The notes beneath the pieces were generated by a model, which was given only the letters and a program-made list of their open reading frames with translations, was not told where the DNA came from and did no database searches. Source: Puccinia triticina (Eukaryota > Basidiomycota > Pucciniomycetes > Pucciniales > Pucciniaceae). Taken from it: a DNA stretch of 64,000 nt. Where the stretch lies: positions 3,617,001 to 3,681,000 of the forward strand of contig NC_070563.1 of assembly GCF_026914185.1 (NCBI RefSeq), written 5' to 3'. Each line of letters opens with the position of its first letter. Positions within the stretch are counted from its first letter, which is position 1. A program made the translations under genes and the position numbers. Shown here one piece after another: positions 1-10,126 of the stretch.

Positions 1-2808
1 CTGTCCTCCATCGGTCGTCGAGACAGCCCATCCGGCATGGTAAAAGATTTACCCGGACGATGGACGATATCAAAGGAAAAAAGCTGAATAAAAGCCACCC
101 AGCGCGTCATCGGGGCATTGGGTAAGCTGGGGGAGTTAATCATCTGGATCAAAGAGATAGCGTCGACTTGGAGCTCAAAATGCTGCCCCCAAAGGACGGT
201 CTGCAGCTTCTTGAGTATCCGCGCTACACCGCACAACTCGAGCTTTGGCTGAGAGTAACGCGACTCGACATCCGAGAACAAAAGGGACTTGTAGAGAGCG
301 GGGCGATCAAGGCCATTTGAATCTTGCTGGGTGAGAACCGCGCCCGCCGCGTGGAAGCTGAAATCCACCGCCAGTTTGATCTTGCCTGCATCCGGGCTGT
401 ATTCAATTTTGACTAGCACAATGTCCTTGCCTACAATCAATTTGAGCTTTTCAAACGCCGTGTCGCACTCCGCCGACCAAATCCAATCCGCGTCCTTTCG
501 CGTAAGGCGTCGCAACGGAAGACATATTTCAGAAAGTGCCGGGATAAAGATGCGCACGTTGTGGTGGACAATTCGGTGGAGACCCACGACAGTCGAAAGA
601 TTAACTCAGAGGCACGGTCTCATCAAGCCCCGGCGTTTCAGGATCCAGACTCCGTCCGGCTCTCTTGGTCCCCCCTTCTATCCCTTTTGTCTTTTCTGTT
701 TCTCTCCTCAATTTTCTTTTCCAGTCTTCAGTTTTCCCGGTCTTATTCTCTTTTGTTCCTTTGTTTCCTTGTTTCTTTTCTTCTTTGTTCTCTTTTCTCT
801 TTTGTTTCTCATTTTGCGCGCGTTGGATGGGAGTGCAGGAGGCGGGTTGGTTTTTTTTTTGGTTTTAGCTTTTGTTTGTTTGTTGTCTGTTTTTCTGTGT
901 TTTGTGTGTGGTGGGGTTCCCTTCTATTGTTGCGGTCTCCGTTTCTCTTTTTCCTAGGTTGTAGCGCGCGCGGCGGGCACGAGGGCCTGTCGCAAGGACT
1001 GTCGCCGACCCTGAGCCTAAGTTCAGCCGAACTTAGAGGAGGGGTCGGCATGGTACCTCTTTCTGATCCAAGAAAAGTATCATCACGATTCTGGAGTTTA
1101 TTTTTCTGTCAGAGTTTGAGAGCCCGATACTCTGGAGTTTATTGCACCTGTCTGAGTTTCTTTTGCCAACGCACTTCGCACATACTCCCGAATCCTTTCC
1201 CGCATACTTTCACAAGAAGAACTTCCTCACCCTTTCTTTTTTTTCCTAACAAACCTCAAACCGCCGAGGGGTATTCCATTCCCCTCGTCCTCTCAAAATC
1301 CCTACCTCCCAGCGCTATCTTTCTGATTCCACGACTCACATCCGGATCAACCACGAGGGCAGCTTTTTCTGCACCATCCCCTCAGCCCGCTGTCTACCGC
1401 GCACAGGTAGAAGCGCCATAACGTAGACCACAACCCCCAGGAAACCTCGAATTTCCGTTGCGTTAGCCGGAGTCGGCCAAGAGAGAATTTTATTAACTTT
1501 AGCCTTCGCCATTCTCCGGCCCTCCTTGCATACTACATGACCCACAATCTCGAGAGCTGGCACGCAAGCCGCCAATTTAGCTGCAGAAACCGTGAGTCCG
1601 CTCTCTTTGATTTGAAAAAGGATCCGTTCAAGGGTTGTCGCGTACTCCCAAATGAAACGACGAATTCCAGAGTGCCAAGGGAGAACTTTGTTGTTGTAGT
1701 CGGACGCTGGCCCCTTGATGCCGCCGTTGTCAATGAAAATACCAGCATGATCAGGGACCTCCTCTTGGAGGATCCACATCATCTGGGCCTGGTACACGGC
1801 CACAGAATTTGTGGCTCCTTGAGGGAGGCGAGTGAGTTGAAAGCGCCCCAACGGGGTATCGAAAGTAGTTAAAGGGCGAGAGATAGGGTCGAGCGCGCGC
1901 TCATTGTATCCTCCCATTATGTCTCCCAATCCGTAACAAGCGCGGCCGGCAAAGGATTCAACAAAATCTTCTGTAGCAGGGGGAACTCCGGCATCTTTAA
2001 TAGTCACCTTGTTCAGCGGCTGGAGGTTGTGTACTATACGTAGTTTACCGTTACTCTTAAGCACGCAGAAGACCGGAGATGAGTAGCTTGAGGTAGACTG
2101 CTCATACAAGCCCGTAGTAACGCGCTCACGAACGCGGCTGATGAATTTGTCCAACATAGCGGCCGGAATTGGTATCTTTTTCTTCTGCCACGGCTTGTGT
2201 TTGACAACAGGAATGATATAAGGTAGCCCGTATGAATCCTTCAAAAGGCCACACTCAGACTCGTCAAAGGCTATCGCTAGATTCCGTTCAGCCAAGACAT
2301 TCTTGATGACATTCAACTTGTCAGGCCATAGCCACCCATCCGGTCCGAAATTCACGACTTCAAGCCGGTCTGCAGTGACGCGCCCGCGCGGTACAAAGGA
2401 GCCGGCTAGAGAACGCGGGAGAGGTCAATAAGGATCGCGTGATAGGGGGGGTCGACGCAACGGAGGATTAAGACCTTGAGGCATGGCCTGATTGACAGGC
2501 TTAACCTTCCTCAAAACTGGCTTATACTTTGCCGCAAACGTGAGGAGTTCGCCCCGCAACCACGCCTCCACCAGCGCAAGTTGCTCTTGAAACTTCAAAC
2601 CGCACTCCATCAGCGTCCACGTGCGGTGTTCGGCGCGATCTTCGAAAGGTGCCTTATCTGCCAACAAAAAACGAGGCAAATGTCCTTTGCTCACGACTGT
2701 GGCACGCGGTAGGGTACAACAACTTGGTGTAGCATCACGCTCCGGAGGTGCACTTTGGTTGGAACTTACTTTCAGTCCAAAGTCCCTCCACGGTGCCCCA
2801 AATTCCAC
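1..2808 (-). pseudogene. gypsy pol: reverse transcriptase and RNase H, interrupted
   Basis: From 2808 downward: a linker with the pre-RT motif KYKPVLRKVKPV, an in-frame TGA at about 2425, then the RT. Recognisable RT pieces are SSYSSPVFCVLKSNGKLR, a motif A region CYGLGDIMGGYNERALD, TPLGRFQLTRLPQGATNS and motif C FIDNGGIKG, where the family normally has F-I-D-D. The frame is cut at about 1421 after GFLGVVVYV and resumes at 555 as RIFIPALSEICLPLRRL once the inserted LTR and one target-site copy are removed. RNase H follows (VDFSFHAAGAVLTQQD, ESRYSQPKLELCGVA) to the window edge. No further stops are seen in 1-555. The element is dead through the Asp-to-Asn change, the stop and the insertion. 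Confidence 0.85.
560..1420 (+). mobile_element. solo LTR nested in the gypsy element, same family
   Basis: This 861-bp block begins TGTGGTGG and ends CCATA (family consensus CCACA, so the last dinucleotide has mutated). It is flanked by a perfect 4-bp duplication ACGT (556-559 and 1421-1424). Removing it with one ACGT restores the pol reading frame exactly. It aligns by eye with the LTR at 10751-11540 and with the reverse complement of 5921-6699: same start, a pyrimidine-rich middle with TTTGTCTTTT runs, and a related end. No internal region is present, so it is a solo LTR left by recombination. Confidence 0.85.
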
Positions 2809-2819
2809 CTCACCGCCCT

Positions 2820-3040
2820 CGCAAAGTAAAGAGAATCGTAGATTTACCTTATTTCGGAGGATCTTTAGTTTTCCCTCGTTGCGGAGGCTCGGGAGTTTAA
2901 ACTCATTGCGGAGTCTAGCTAGATTACCCTCATTGCGGAGGACGTCAAGAGACGTATCTAGTTTATTCTCTTCACGGAGACGAGATTGAGTCGCTAGTTT
3001 ATTCTCTTCGCGGAGACGAGATTGAGAAGTCGGAAGGCTG
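2820..3040. repeat. degenerate minisatellite in the gypsy internal region
   Basis: Five to six diverged units of roughly 40-48 bp share a core like CTCATTGCGGAG or CTCTTCGCGGAGAC followed by a TAGTTTA-type stretch. The best pair is at about 2945-3025 (TAGTTTATTCTCTTC followed by CGGAGACGAGATTGAG). It lies between the protease and RT coding blocks and has no long open frame. Confidence 0.6.
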
Positions 3041-3054
3041 CCTAAAACAGGAGA

Positions 3055-3185
3055 TCAAGGTGAACAACCAGTGGGGCTCACAGATGTGGCATGTAATGCT
3101 TTCGACAATGCAGTAGAACCCTGGGAGGTGCATAACTGGAGAGAACTCACTTTTGTTCTCCAGTGCCTCCACGAATCTCCTTCAT
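3055..3185 (-). repeat. ~100-bp module shared with the gag leader
   Basis: The minus strand here (about 3185 to 3070) resembles 5790-5690: both carry a GTGGAGGC start, a GTGAGT or GTAAGT donor-like hexamer, a CACCTCC or TACCTCC box, and TGTCGAA..GCATTAC..CCACATCTGTGAGCC. A shorter third copy is at about 2800-2735. The repeated splice-donor-like hexamers suggest introns or regulatory leaders upstream of separate coding blocks; this is inference. Confidence 0.55.
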
Positions 3186-3485
3186 CCTCCATTCCGCCCT
3201 TTGCCATTAAACCGTTACCAACAGAAAACGCGCCCAAAGCCGCGCCAGAGAAAAGAAGAGCCTCCCAAGAAGACGAACCAAAAGAGCCAAGGAAAGGAAA
3301 GGAACTGAAGTCTACTGAACTGTTTTCAAAGGATTTATTGTTTTCTTCATGTTTTTCAGAATTGACGTTTTGATTATTGAGTGAAAGTGAAAAGCAAGAC
3401 CGGTGAATCTCTTGATGATGAGTTGATCCGGCGGCTCGTGGAAGAGATTCTAGATTAACACGACCGCTTGATGGATCAACTTTAC

Positions 3486-5630
3486 TCATAAAAAATGACG
3501 GCCCTCAACAGGGTCGTTGCGCGCCGTGCTTGAGCGCATCAGAATTGCCTTCTTCCCATTACCGGGAAATTCGCGCTCCCATCTCCCTGAGTCCGTTGCA
3601 CAGAGCGAAACTTCAATGCGCCTTCCCGTAGAATCTGGAAGCAGGATCCTCTCGCCAACCCCCCCTGAAAAACTGAGGGTTGCATCGAAATCCATGAGAA
3701 AAGGACGTCCGAGAATCATGGGCCCGCCCATTCAAGTGATCCAAAAGTGGCAAGTGCCCACGATTGTCTTTCCAATGCAAAGGGGGACATCCTCCGCAAC
3801 CCCAACCAGCTCGCAGGCCTGATTGCCTATGCCATATACCGCCAAACTAAAATTAACGCGCGGGCTGATATTGAATTTGTTAGCCATAGCGTCGGAAATC
3901 AAATTCAACTGCGAGCCAGAATCTACAAGCGGGGACGCAGCACTCTCCTCGTCTCCCACCAAACACGGTAAATAACCCAACGGGCACGAGTACAGCCACG
4001 GCTTGAATCCGTTTGCCTTGAAGTCCACGCCCTCGGCCAGGGTACCCAAGGAAACCTTCAGCTCCTCTGCTCCCACCTCCACGTGCTTGCGTGATACCCA
4101 GCGCTTCATGCCTTCCGCGACAGACGGCGCCACTGCCAGAAGCTCCGAAACCGTCAAATCCGGAACCTTCAATCCAGAAATTTTCTTGAGCACGCCCTCG
4201 ATGGCGTTCGGATGATCCTTGGAGATACCACGCTCAAAGCGCACCTTAGGCGTGGCGCTAGCTGGCTTGGCTGGCTCCTCGGCGGTTGACTGATTAGGGG
4301 GAGGGGTATCTACGACTGGGGAAGCTGGAACTCGCTCAAACAATTTGGTTTCCATATCGGAATCGTCTCCGTCCGGATTGGGATTACGCGCAGTTGACTT
4401 TTTAATTGGATTCCGGGCAACAGAAGGGGGAACTGCGGGCGCCTTGTAAGGCTTCGGCGCCTCGTGCTTCTTTCGCGCCGGGTCCGCCTTGTAGGATCCA
4501 GAAAAAGATTGAGATGTAACAGCTGGGGGGTACCAGGGATCCAGAGAGCCACACGTGGCACGAAATTCAGGCGTGACTACGCTAGCGGTAGGTGGCGGTT
4601 GAAAAGAAGCAACCACATGACGGATGGGCCGCGAGGAATCGAATGGGATGAGGGCCCCGTTGGGGAGGAAGAAATTGTTGCCTTTCTGTTCCACCAGATT
4701 GGCCTCTTTATCCTTCTTGAGCTCGAAGCACCGCCCGGTACCGTGACCCTCACGGTGACAATAATAGCAAACCATGGGACCGCGTTCCTTGGGTGGCACC
4801 GCTCCCCCAGGCTGAGAAGCTTGCGGCCCGAATTTCTTTTCCAACCGCTGCTCGAAAGATTGCAGCATCTGAGAAATCTCGTCGACAGTCGCCGGCGCTT
4901 TAGTAGGAACTAGTGAGCCCGTAGGACGACGGTCTTGCTCCATTTTCTTCATCACGTCATTTGCCTGCTGAAAAGGCGCCGTAGGAACAGGAATGGCGGA
5001 TCGGGGGTCCTCAAAAGTGAGAGCCGTTTGTCCTTTCATGACTTCCTCCACCGCTGACTTCAGTATTTCGAAGGCAGGAAGTTTGAATCAATTGTCCAGC
5101 GTCATGATCATGGTCTTGTTTTTGATCAACTGATCACGAATGCGCTCTTGGACGCCGGGGGAGAAGGACCGATAATATAGGGTTTGCACCTCCTCTACGG
5201 AATCTATGTGCGCCTTTTGAATAAGGTAAGCTTGAATTGGCTCCCAGACACGTCGAAAATCTTGATAGTCGACAACAGACAATACGCCGCCCTTCGAGAT
5301 CCATGACTGAACCAACGACTCCAAATCCGGCAAGGTGAAACGCGCCGTGTCAACCTGGCCCCAGTAAGCCAGCATGGACGCCTTTAGCGACGTCCAATTA
5401 GGAGGATTGTAGCCGTCGAGCGTCTCCAACACGTCCTTGATCTCCACCTTGCGCACAAAAAACCAAATCTGTTGCGCCATGTCGTACTCAGACGCCCCAT
5501 CGAGCTTTGCCGCAAGCTGGTAATCTGCCAAGAATCGCTCAACGTGGAGCCCGTCAAAGCCCAAGGTCTTATCCTGCGGCTTGATCTTCACCATCCGCGC
5601 CGCAGGCGCTCCAGTCTCTATGTCCGCCAT
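3486..5630 (-). pseudogene. gypsy gag-protease
   Basis: The likely start is ATG at 5630 (MADIETGAP). The capsid-like part runs to an in-frame TGA at 5088-5090. The same frame continues with a CCHC zinc knuckle (CYYCHREGHGTGRC, about 4780-4740), a proline-rich spacer, and a retroviral-type aspartic protease with the DSG active site (PLVDSGSQLNLISDAM, about 3950). A second in-frame TGA at 3732-3734 separates this from the end of the protease domain (MGGPMILGRPFLMDF). All three blocks share one frame, so ancestrally it was one open reading frame. Each TGA reads naturally as a former CGA (Arg). Confidence 0.85.
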
Positions 5631-5689
5631 TGTAAGAGTCGAAAAGCGGGAATGATCTGACGAGGAAAGAAACGTCGAAGATGGATGGC

Positions 5690-5790
5690 TCACAGATGTG
5701 GCTAGAGTAATGCTTCGACAAAAAGTAGTAGAGCCCTGGAGGTACACAAACTGGGAGGACTTACTTCTAGTCTCCTGTGCCTCCACCGCT
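5690..5790 (-). repeat. gag-leader copy of the ~100-bp module
   Basis: This is the second member of the module described at 3055-3185. It contains GTAAGT (minus strand, about 5753) shortly upstream of the gag ATG, so it may be the 5' end of a leader intron. Confidence 0.5.
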
Positions 5791-5880
5791 GAAACCTAAA
5801 AAAAAAAGAAAAAACTAAGAGAAGGAAAGGAAGAAGACCGCCAAGCGTCTCAAAACCGTGAAAATCGGCGAGACTGTAAA

Positions 5881-5918
5881 TCTTGAGGTCGCTGGTTTGA
5901 TCCCGGCTCAGGGGACCA
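5881..5918 (-). promoter_or_regulatory. primer binding site, 3' half of a tRNA
   Basis: Two bases inside the 5' LTR the minus strand begins TGGTCCCCTGAGCC. Read on the plus strand the 38 bases end in CCA and fold like a tRNA 3' half: a five-base stem GCTGG/CCGGC around TTTGATC, then acceptor strand TCAGGGG, discriminator A and CCA. I cannot name the tRNA. The match is much longer than the usual 12-18 bases. Confidence 0.75.
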
Positions 5919-5920
5919 AA

Positions 5921-6699
5921 TGTGGAACTCCGTCCGTGCCAGGCGGCGGCAGTTGTTGGAGGGGAAAGGTTGGGGAATGCCCTCCGGGGATTGGTCGCAG
6001 AAAGAAGTGAGGATCTGAGAGCGATGAGGTATGAGGGGTTTTGATTTACGACAGCGTTGAGCGCGCGTCGGCGGGGTTGTATTTATTGAAGAGGGAGAGG
6101 AAAGGAATTGAGAAGGATGGGGAAAATTCGCGAAGAAGAGATCGTCAAAGGGCGCCGGAAGGCGGGATCAGAGTGAGGGGGATCAACAGAGAACACCACG
6201 TGCGTGATAAGAAGGTATCCCAGATTGGCGGGACAGATAAAGCTCAAAAGAAGCTCCAGACAGCAATGAATAACCAGGATCAATAAAATTTGATGGAAAA
6301 AAAAATATCGTTCAGAGTCTCCATGCCGTCCCATCCTCTAAGTTCGGACAGAACTTAGAATCCAGGCGCAGCACGCAGCGGGACCTTCATCATACACCCG
6401 CGCGCGCAACAAACTCAACAACAACAAAAAAGACCAAACAAAAAGAACAAAACCAAAACCAAAACCAAACAAAACTCAGACAAAACCAACCCACCATCCA
6501 ACACGCGCAGGGAAGAAACAAAACAAAAAAAAAAAAAAGAACAAGAAGAAAGAAAAGAGAAAGAAGAGGGAAAAAGAATAAAAACAGCACTACATAGGAA
6601 GAAAAGGGTCCTGCGCAACATAGCGCGCTTGAGAGTTGATCCTCCACGCGCCGCGCCATTTTGAGAACTGACTGCGCCTGTACCAAATTGATCACCACA
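5921..6699 (-). repeat. 5' LTR of the gypsy element
   Basis: On the minus strand it runs from TGTGGTGATC at 6699 to AGTTCCACA at 5921 (779 bp), with perfect TGTGG/CCACA terminal inverted bases. It has the same purine/pyrimidine-asymmetric middle as the two solo LTRs at 560-1420 and 10751-11540. Confidence 0.85.
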
Positions 6700-6703
6700 C
6701 CGC

Positions 6704-6954
6704 GCAACAGCTCAATCAACATGAGCCAAGCAGACCGTCAGCTGGCCCCGGCCCAGCAACAGCTGGCATGTTGCACACCATTGATTATAGGGCTTATGAG
6801 ACCCGCAGTGTCAGCCCAGTTGTCCCGTCATATTCCTGCAAGACAATTTTATTTTGGCATGCTGTGTGGGTGTCACCAACTTGGAATTGACCCCGCTGTG
6901 GTGCTCCATCCCAAGCCACAAGTAGTATTTTATTATCTTCTTTCACATATATTC
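6704..6954. other. no gene seen
   Basis: Flanking DNA between the gypsy LTR and the next transposon. Its first ten bases, CCGCGCAACA, recur at 9767-9776 directly after another TTCCACA end; the meaning is unclear. No convincing reading frame. Confidence 0.5.
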
Positions 6955-7114
6955 ATCATTACTAAGGATTGCCAAGTGAACCCGGGTACCCGCGGCGGGT
7001 GCGGGTACCACCACTGTTTTTTAGCAATTCTGGACACCCGCGATCCCACCCGGCACCCGCGGGCGGGTACCACGGGTGTTTTTCGCGTGTACCGCGGGTA
7101 CTTGCAGGGAAGAA

Positions 7115-7271
7115 ATGTGCCTTCTCAATGACCAATGTGTGCCTGTCATCGAGAGGGAGGTGTGCCTTCTTGATGACCGGTGTGGGCCGGTCATCAAGAG
7201 GGAGGGTGCCTTCTCGATGACCGGTGTGTGCCGGTCATTGAGAGGGCTGAGTGAGACCCTCTCAATGACTG
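7115..7271. repeat. palindromic array, left part
   Basis: Units of about 40 bp, each with ATGACCGG and CCGGTCAT arms around TGTGTG or TGTGGG and a TGCCTTCTCGATGA / TCATCGAGAGGG flank. At least three units are here and the array resumes at 8518. Each unit could form a hairpin. Confidence 0.7.
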
Positions 7272-7279
7272 GTCTCTGC

Positions 7280-8517
7280 TAGGGTTGAGAATTGGGCCGG
7301 GTTGGCCCATGATTAACCCGCACCACAAGCTATGGGCTGGCGCAGGTCATGATTTTTTAGTTCCCACGATTAAATGGGCTTGCCCAATGGGCCCCTGAGT
7401 TTGGATAGCGGGTCTTGACTCTTGGGCAGCCCATGGGCACCCATTGAATTTCAGTGTGGCGGGTGAGGTGCCGTCTGCACTTCATCAAAAATCATCAAAG
7501 CTCAGAATGATCTTAACACTCCAAATGTTCTTCACACTCCAAATGATTCCAACTCTCCGACCAATCTTAACGCTCCAAACAGTGCAAACGTTCCAAACAA
7601 TATGAACTCTCCAAACAGTATGAACGCTCCAAACAGTTGGATGCTCCGAACGATCTTAACGCTCCAAATGATCATAACACTCCGCGTAGTAGAGATTGTC
7701 CATTGATTGTTGTTGCTGCAGAATTGATGCATGGAAAGTTCAACAGGTACAATGTTGGAAGCCATTGCAAACTTTTGCTTCCCTAGCAATTGTTTTTGAT
7801 CTGCACAATACATACAAGCTTGACTTTATCTGGTTTTACTTTTTGAACGATCTCGGACTTGGTGAAGATACAAGCAAAGTGCAATTAACTTGCATCAGAG
7901 AGCTCCTCAATGAATATTTTTCTAGCTATGCACCCAAACCAGAAACAATCCCACCTAGAGAGAAAGTTGCTTCAAATTCACAAAATCTTCTCGACAATGA
8001 TAAAGATGATGAGCATGATTTGTTTCTATTCAAAGAATTTTCTGGTTTTTGCTCAACCAAATGACTTTTTCTTTTTTATTTGTATCTATGTAATTTCCTA
8101 AATTATGAAACACTCTGAAATAAACCCAAAAAGCTCATTGGATGGTCTTTTTGGGTTTTGTAGAATGGTCACTGTGATGCCGCAGGGAAATACTGTGTGA
8201 GATGAGAGATTTTTAGCTAGACAAAGGCTAGAGGTCAGCTGGCAACGGTCCCAGAAGAAACGGATTACCAGAAAGTGTGACTTGAGTCGAGCTCAGATGT
8301 TCGCTGACTACCTCGCAAGTGCTTTTTTGTGGGTTCTGACCTGAGTCCGGCCCAAGTCCGACCAACCAAATCAGTAACCCGGCCCAACCCAACCATTTCG
8401 AGTTGGGCCATTCCAAGAGTCCCACAGATGTTGGCCCATCCATTTGGGCTCGGACCCTTGTCGGGCAAAACAGAAACCTGAGTGGGCTAGTATGGGCCGG
8501 CCCAATTCTCAACCCTA
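7280..8517. mobile_element. hAT element nested in the outer MITE
   Basis: It has a perfect 8-bp duplication GTCTCTGC (7272-7279 and 8518-8525). Terminal inverted repeats start TAGGGTTGAGAATTGGGCC and match for 21 bases. Length is 1,238 bp, so it is an internally deleted, non-autonomous copy. A short transposase-like segment survives at 7696-8064. Confidence 0.9.
7696..8064 (+). pseudogene. hAT transposase C-terminal fragment
   Basis: A 122-codon frame contains FDLHNTYKLDFIWFYF, which resembles the LDPRYKLDY-type motif near the start of the C-terminal dimerisation part of hAT transposases, and then a helical stretch (IRELLNEYFSSYAP). The BED zinc finger and catalytic residues are absent. It is a remnant inside the nested element and not likely to be functional. 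Confidence 0.55.
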
Positions 8518-8690
8518 GTCTCTGCCGGTCATTGAGAGGTTTGTGCACCTTCTCAATGACCGATGTGTGCCGGTAATCGAGAGGGAGGTGTGCCTTCTCG
8601 ATGACCGGTGTGTGCCGGTCATTGAGGGGGTTGTGTAGCCCTCTCAATGACCAGCACAAACCGGTCATCAAGGGCCTCAAGAGGTGCTGC
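8518..8690. repeat. palindromic array, right part
   Basis: Continuation of the array at 7115-7271 after the hAT insertion: about four more units with ATGACCG(G/A) and CCGGT(C/A)AT arms and GAGAGG spacers. Confidence 0.7.
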
Positions 8691-8871
8691 GGCACCTTGA
8701 TCCAAAATACAGTGGCAGGTGTTGACCACGGGTACCCGGGTACCTGGGGTTTTTTTAGCCAAATTCCAACACCTGCACCCACACCCGGCACCCGCGGGCG
8801 GGTACCCGCCGTAAGGCCGCGGGTGCCGGGTACCGCCAAACAGGTATCACTTGGTGATCCTTAATCATTAC

Positions 8872-10120
8872 ATTGCCCATTACCCCATAACCCTTCACAA
8901 ATACTTCATTATTATTGCATATTCAGATGCTACGCCTCATTTCACCTATAGTCAAAGTACCCCTTTATCTTCAATGGTTTAATAGTTATAAAGGATATAA
9001 AATTTACAGACAACCTCAAGTTTTCATTATCTACAACACTCATTTCATTAGTAAACTTACTTGAATCATTCTAGTACATTCCTTTTACAGATATGTTCTC
9101 ACATATTAAACCCTTTACATACATTGCTCATTATGTACTATATTGCCTATTGTACACATTACATGATTGGATCTGTGCTTGTCTCTTTCAGTCGTGCTCA
9201 TCATTACAAGTGGTTACTATTTTCACATCCCCATCCCCATTTGTACAACATTTCTTCCCATAGCCAGAACCCTTCCCCATTTGTACAGTCTTTCTTCCCA
9301 TAGCCAGAATTCCTCTTTACTGCTCATCTTTCCTCTTAACATAAGAACTGTCCTTCCCCCCACTTGTATATTCCCCAGTCAGAATTAGGCAGAATTTATG
9401 CAGTGAAGATTATACAGAAATTATAGTAGAAATTCCTCATCACCCATTACCCATTGAGCATTGCCCATTGTCCCTCTGAACTCACCATTGCTATTGAAAG
9501 ATTACCATTGCTTTCCCCACTTCAATTATTGCCCCAACCCTCTCATCCTCAGTAGTCAGTAGTTAAGCTCATAGTACTAGTTCCTAAGATCAAGTAGAAA
9601 TCAGCCACACCTTTTCTTCTTTTTCTCAGTGTTACTCTTGTCCCCTCAGCATTAGTCAGGAAGGCAGCCTCATCAGCACCTTTGCATAGCTTACATTAGT
9701 ACTTGTGTTGCTATCCATCTCCCTTCCAAGCTCTATTCCCCCCTTTGAGTAGTTCCACACCGCGCAACAATCCCCATGATGACAATTATTTCAAATTGTC
9801 ACCTGTTTGCATGTGGTGTCAGTGGTATAAGAGTAGCTCTCATGAATGTAGAAGGTTGTGGTTTCAAATCCCACAACACAGAATTCTTTTCACCTGAGTA
9901 ATCTCAACAAATAGCACATATGAAGGATACTTTCCTGTCAATGATAGCTGATAAGGCACAAGCTTCAGGAGAGGATGCAAATCCTAAACATTTGGATGAA
10001 GATGTCAACAGGAAAGAGGGTGTTGAATTCACAGGCCTCCTTAGAGAAAAGGCAGCTGGTGGAGCCACTCAAACAATAGATATACCAAAACCAAATGCAC
10101 TGTGAGCTCAGCAGTGTGTG
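8872..10120. other. AT-rich intergenic DNA, no gene seen
   Basis: No supported coding frame. Positions 9590-9766 resemble 45230-45403 (both end GTAGTTCCACA), so both may be 3' parts of one old LTR family. A tRNA-like stretch is listed separately. Confidence 0.5.
9812..9886 (+). repeat. tRNA-like, possible SINE head
   Basis: An A-box-like TCAGTGGTATAAGAGTAGC is followed about 30 bases later by a B-box-like GGTTTCAAATCCC inside a seven-base stem GTTGTGG/CCACAAC. The acceptor stem does not pair well, so it is a tRNA-derived repeat rather than a working tRNA. Confidence 0.4.
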
Positions 10121-10126
10121 CATTCC

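Larger units (their letters stand above)
1..6699 (-). mobile_element. Ty3/gypsy LTR retrotransposon, 5' part (3' end outside window)
   Basis: Read on the minus strand: 5' LTR (6699-5921), a tRNA-like primer site, gag, a zinc knuckle, an aspartic protease, reverse transcriptase and RNase H, running off the window at base 1. Integrase and the 3' LTR are not in the window. The four bases outside the 5' LTR (6700-6703, CCGC) should be one copy of its target duplication. The coding part is inactive: in-frame TGA codons, a changed RT active site, and a solo LTR inserted at 560-1420. The domain order (RT before the expected integrase) makes it Ty3/gypsy rather than copia. Confidence 0.9.
6963..8863. 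mobile_element. hAT-type MITE with palindromic arrays (outer element)
   Basis: It is flanked by a perfect 8-bp duplication ATCATTAC (6955-6962 and 8864-8871). Ends are TAAGGATTGCCAAGTGA on the left and TAAGGATCACCAAGTGA on the right (inverted). Next to each end lies a GC-rich block of GGTACCCGCGGG/CCCGCGGGTACC words (about 6980-7105 and 8710-8840). The centre was a tandem array of ATGACCGG/CCGGTCAT palindromes, now split by the hAT element at 7280-8517. Without that insertion the element is about 655 bp and has no coding capacity. The 8-bp duplication points to the hAT superfamily. Confidence 0.85.

Noticed and set aside
7115..8690. CRISPR-like array
   Set aside because: Units are palindromic tandem repeats without unique spacers, in a eukaryotic transposon.
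6700..9776. One element spanning 6700-9766 because CCGCGCAACA follows TTCCACA/ACCACA at both places
   Set aside because: The strands and flanks do not form a consistent LTR pair; the shared 10-mer remains unexplained.
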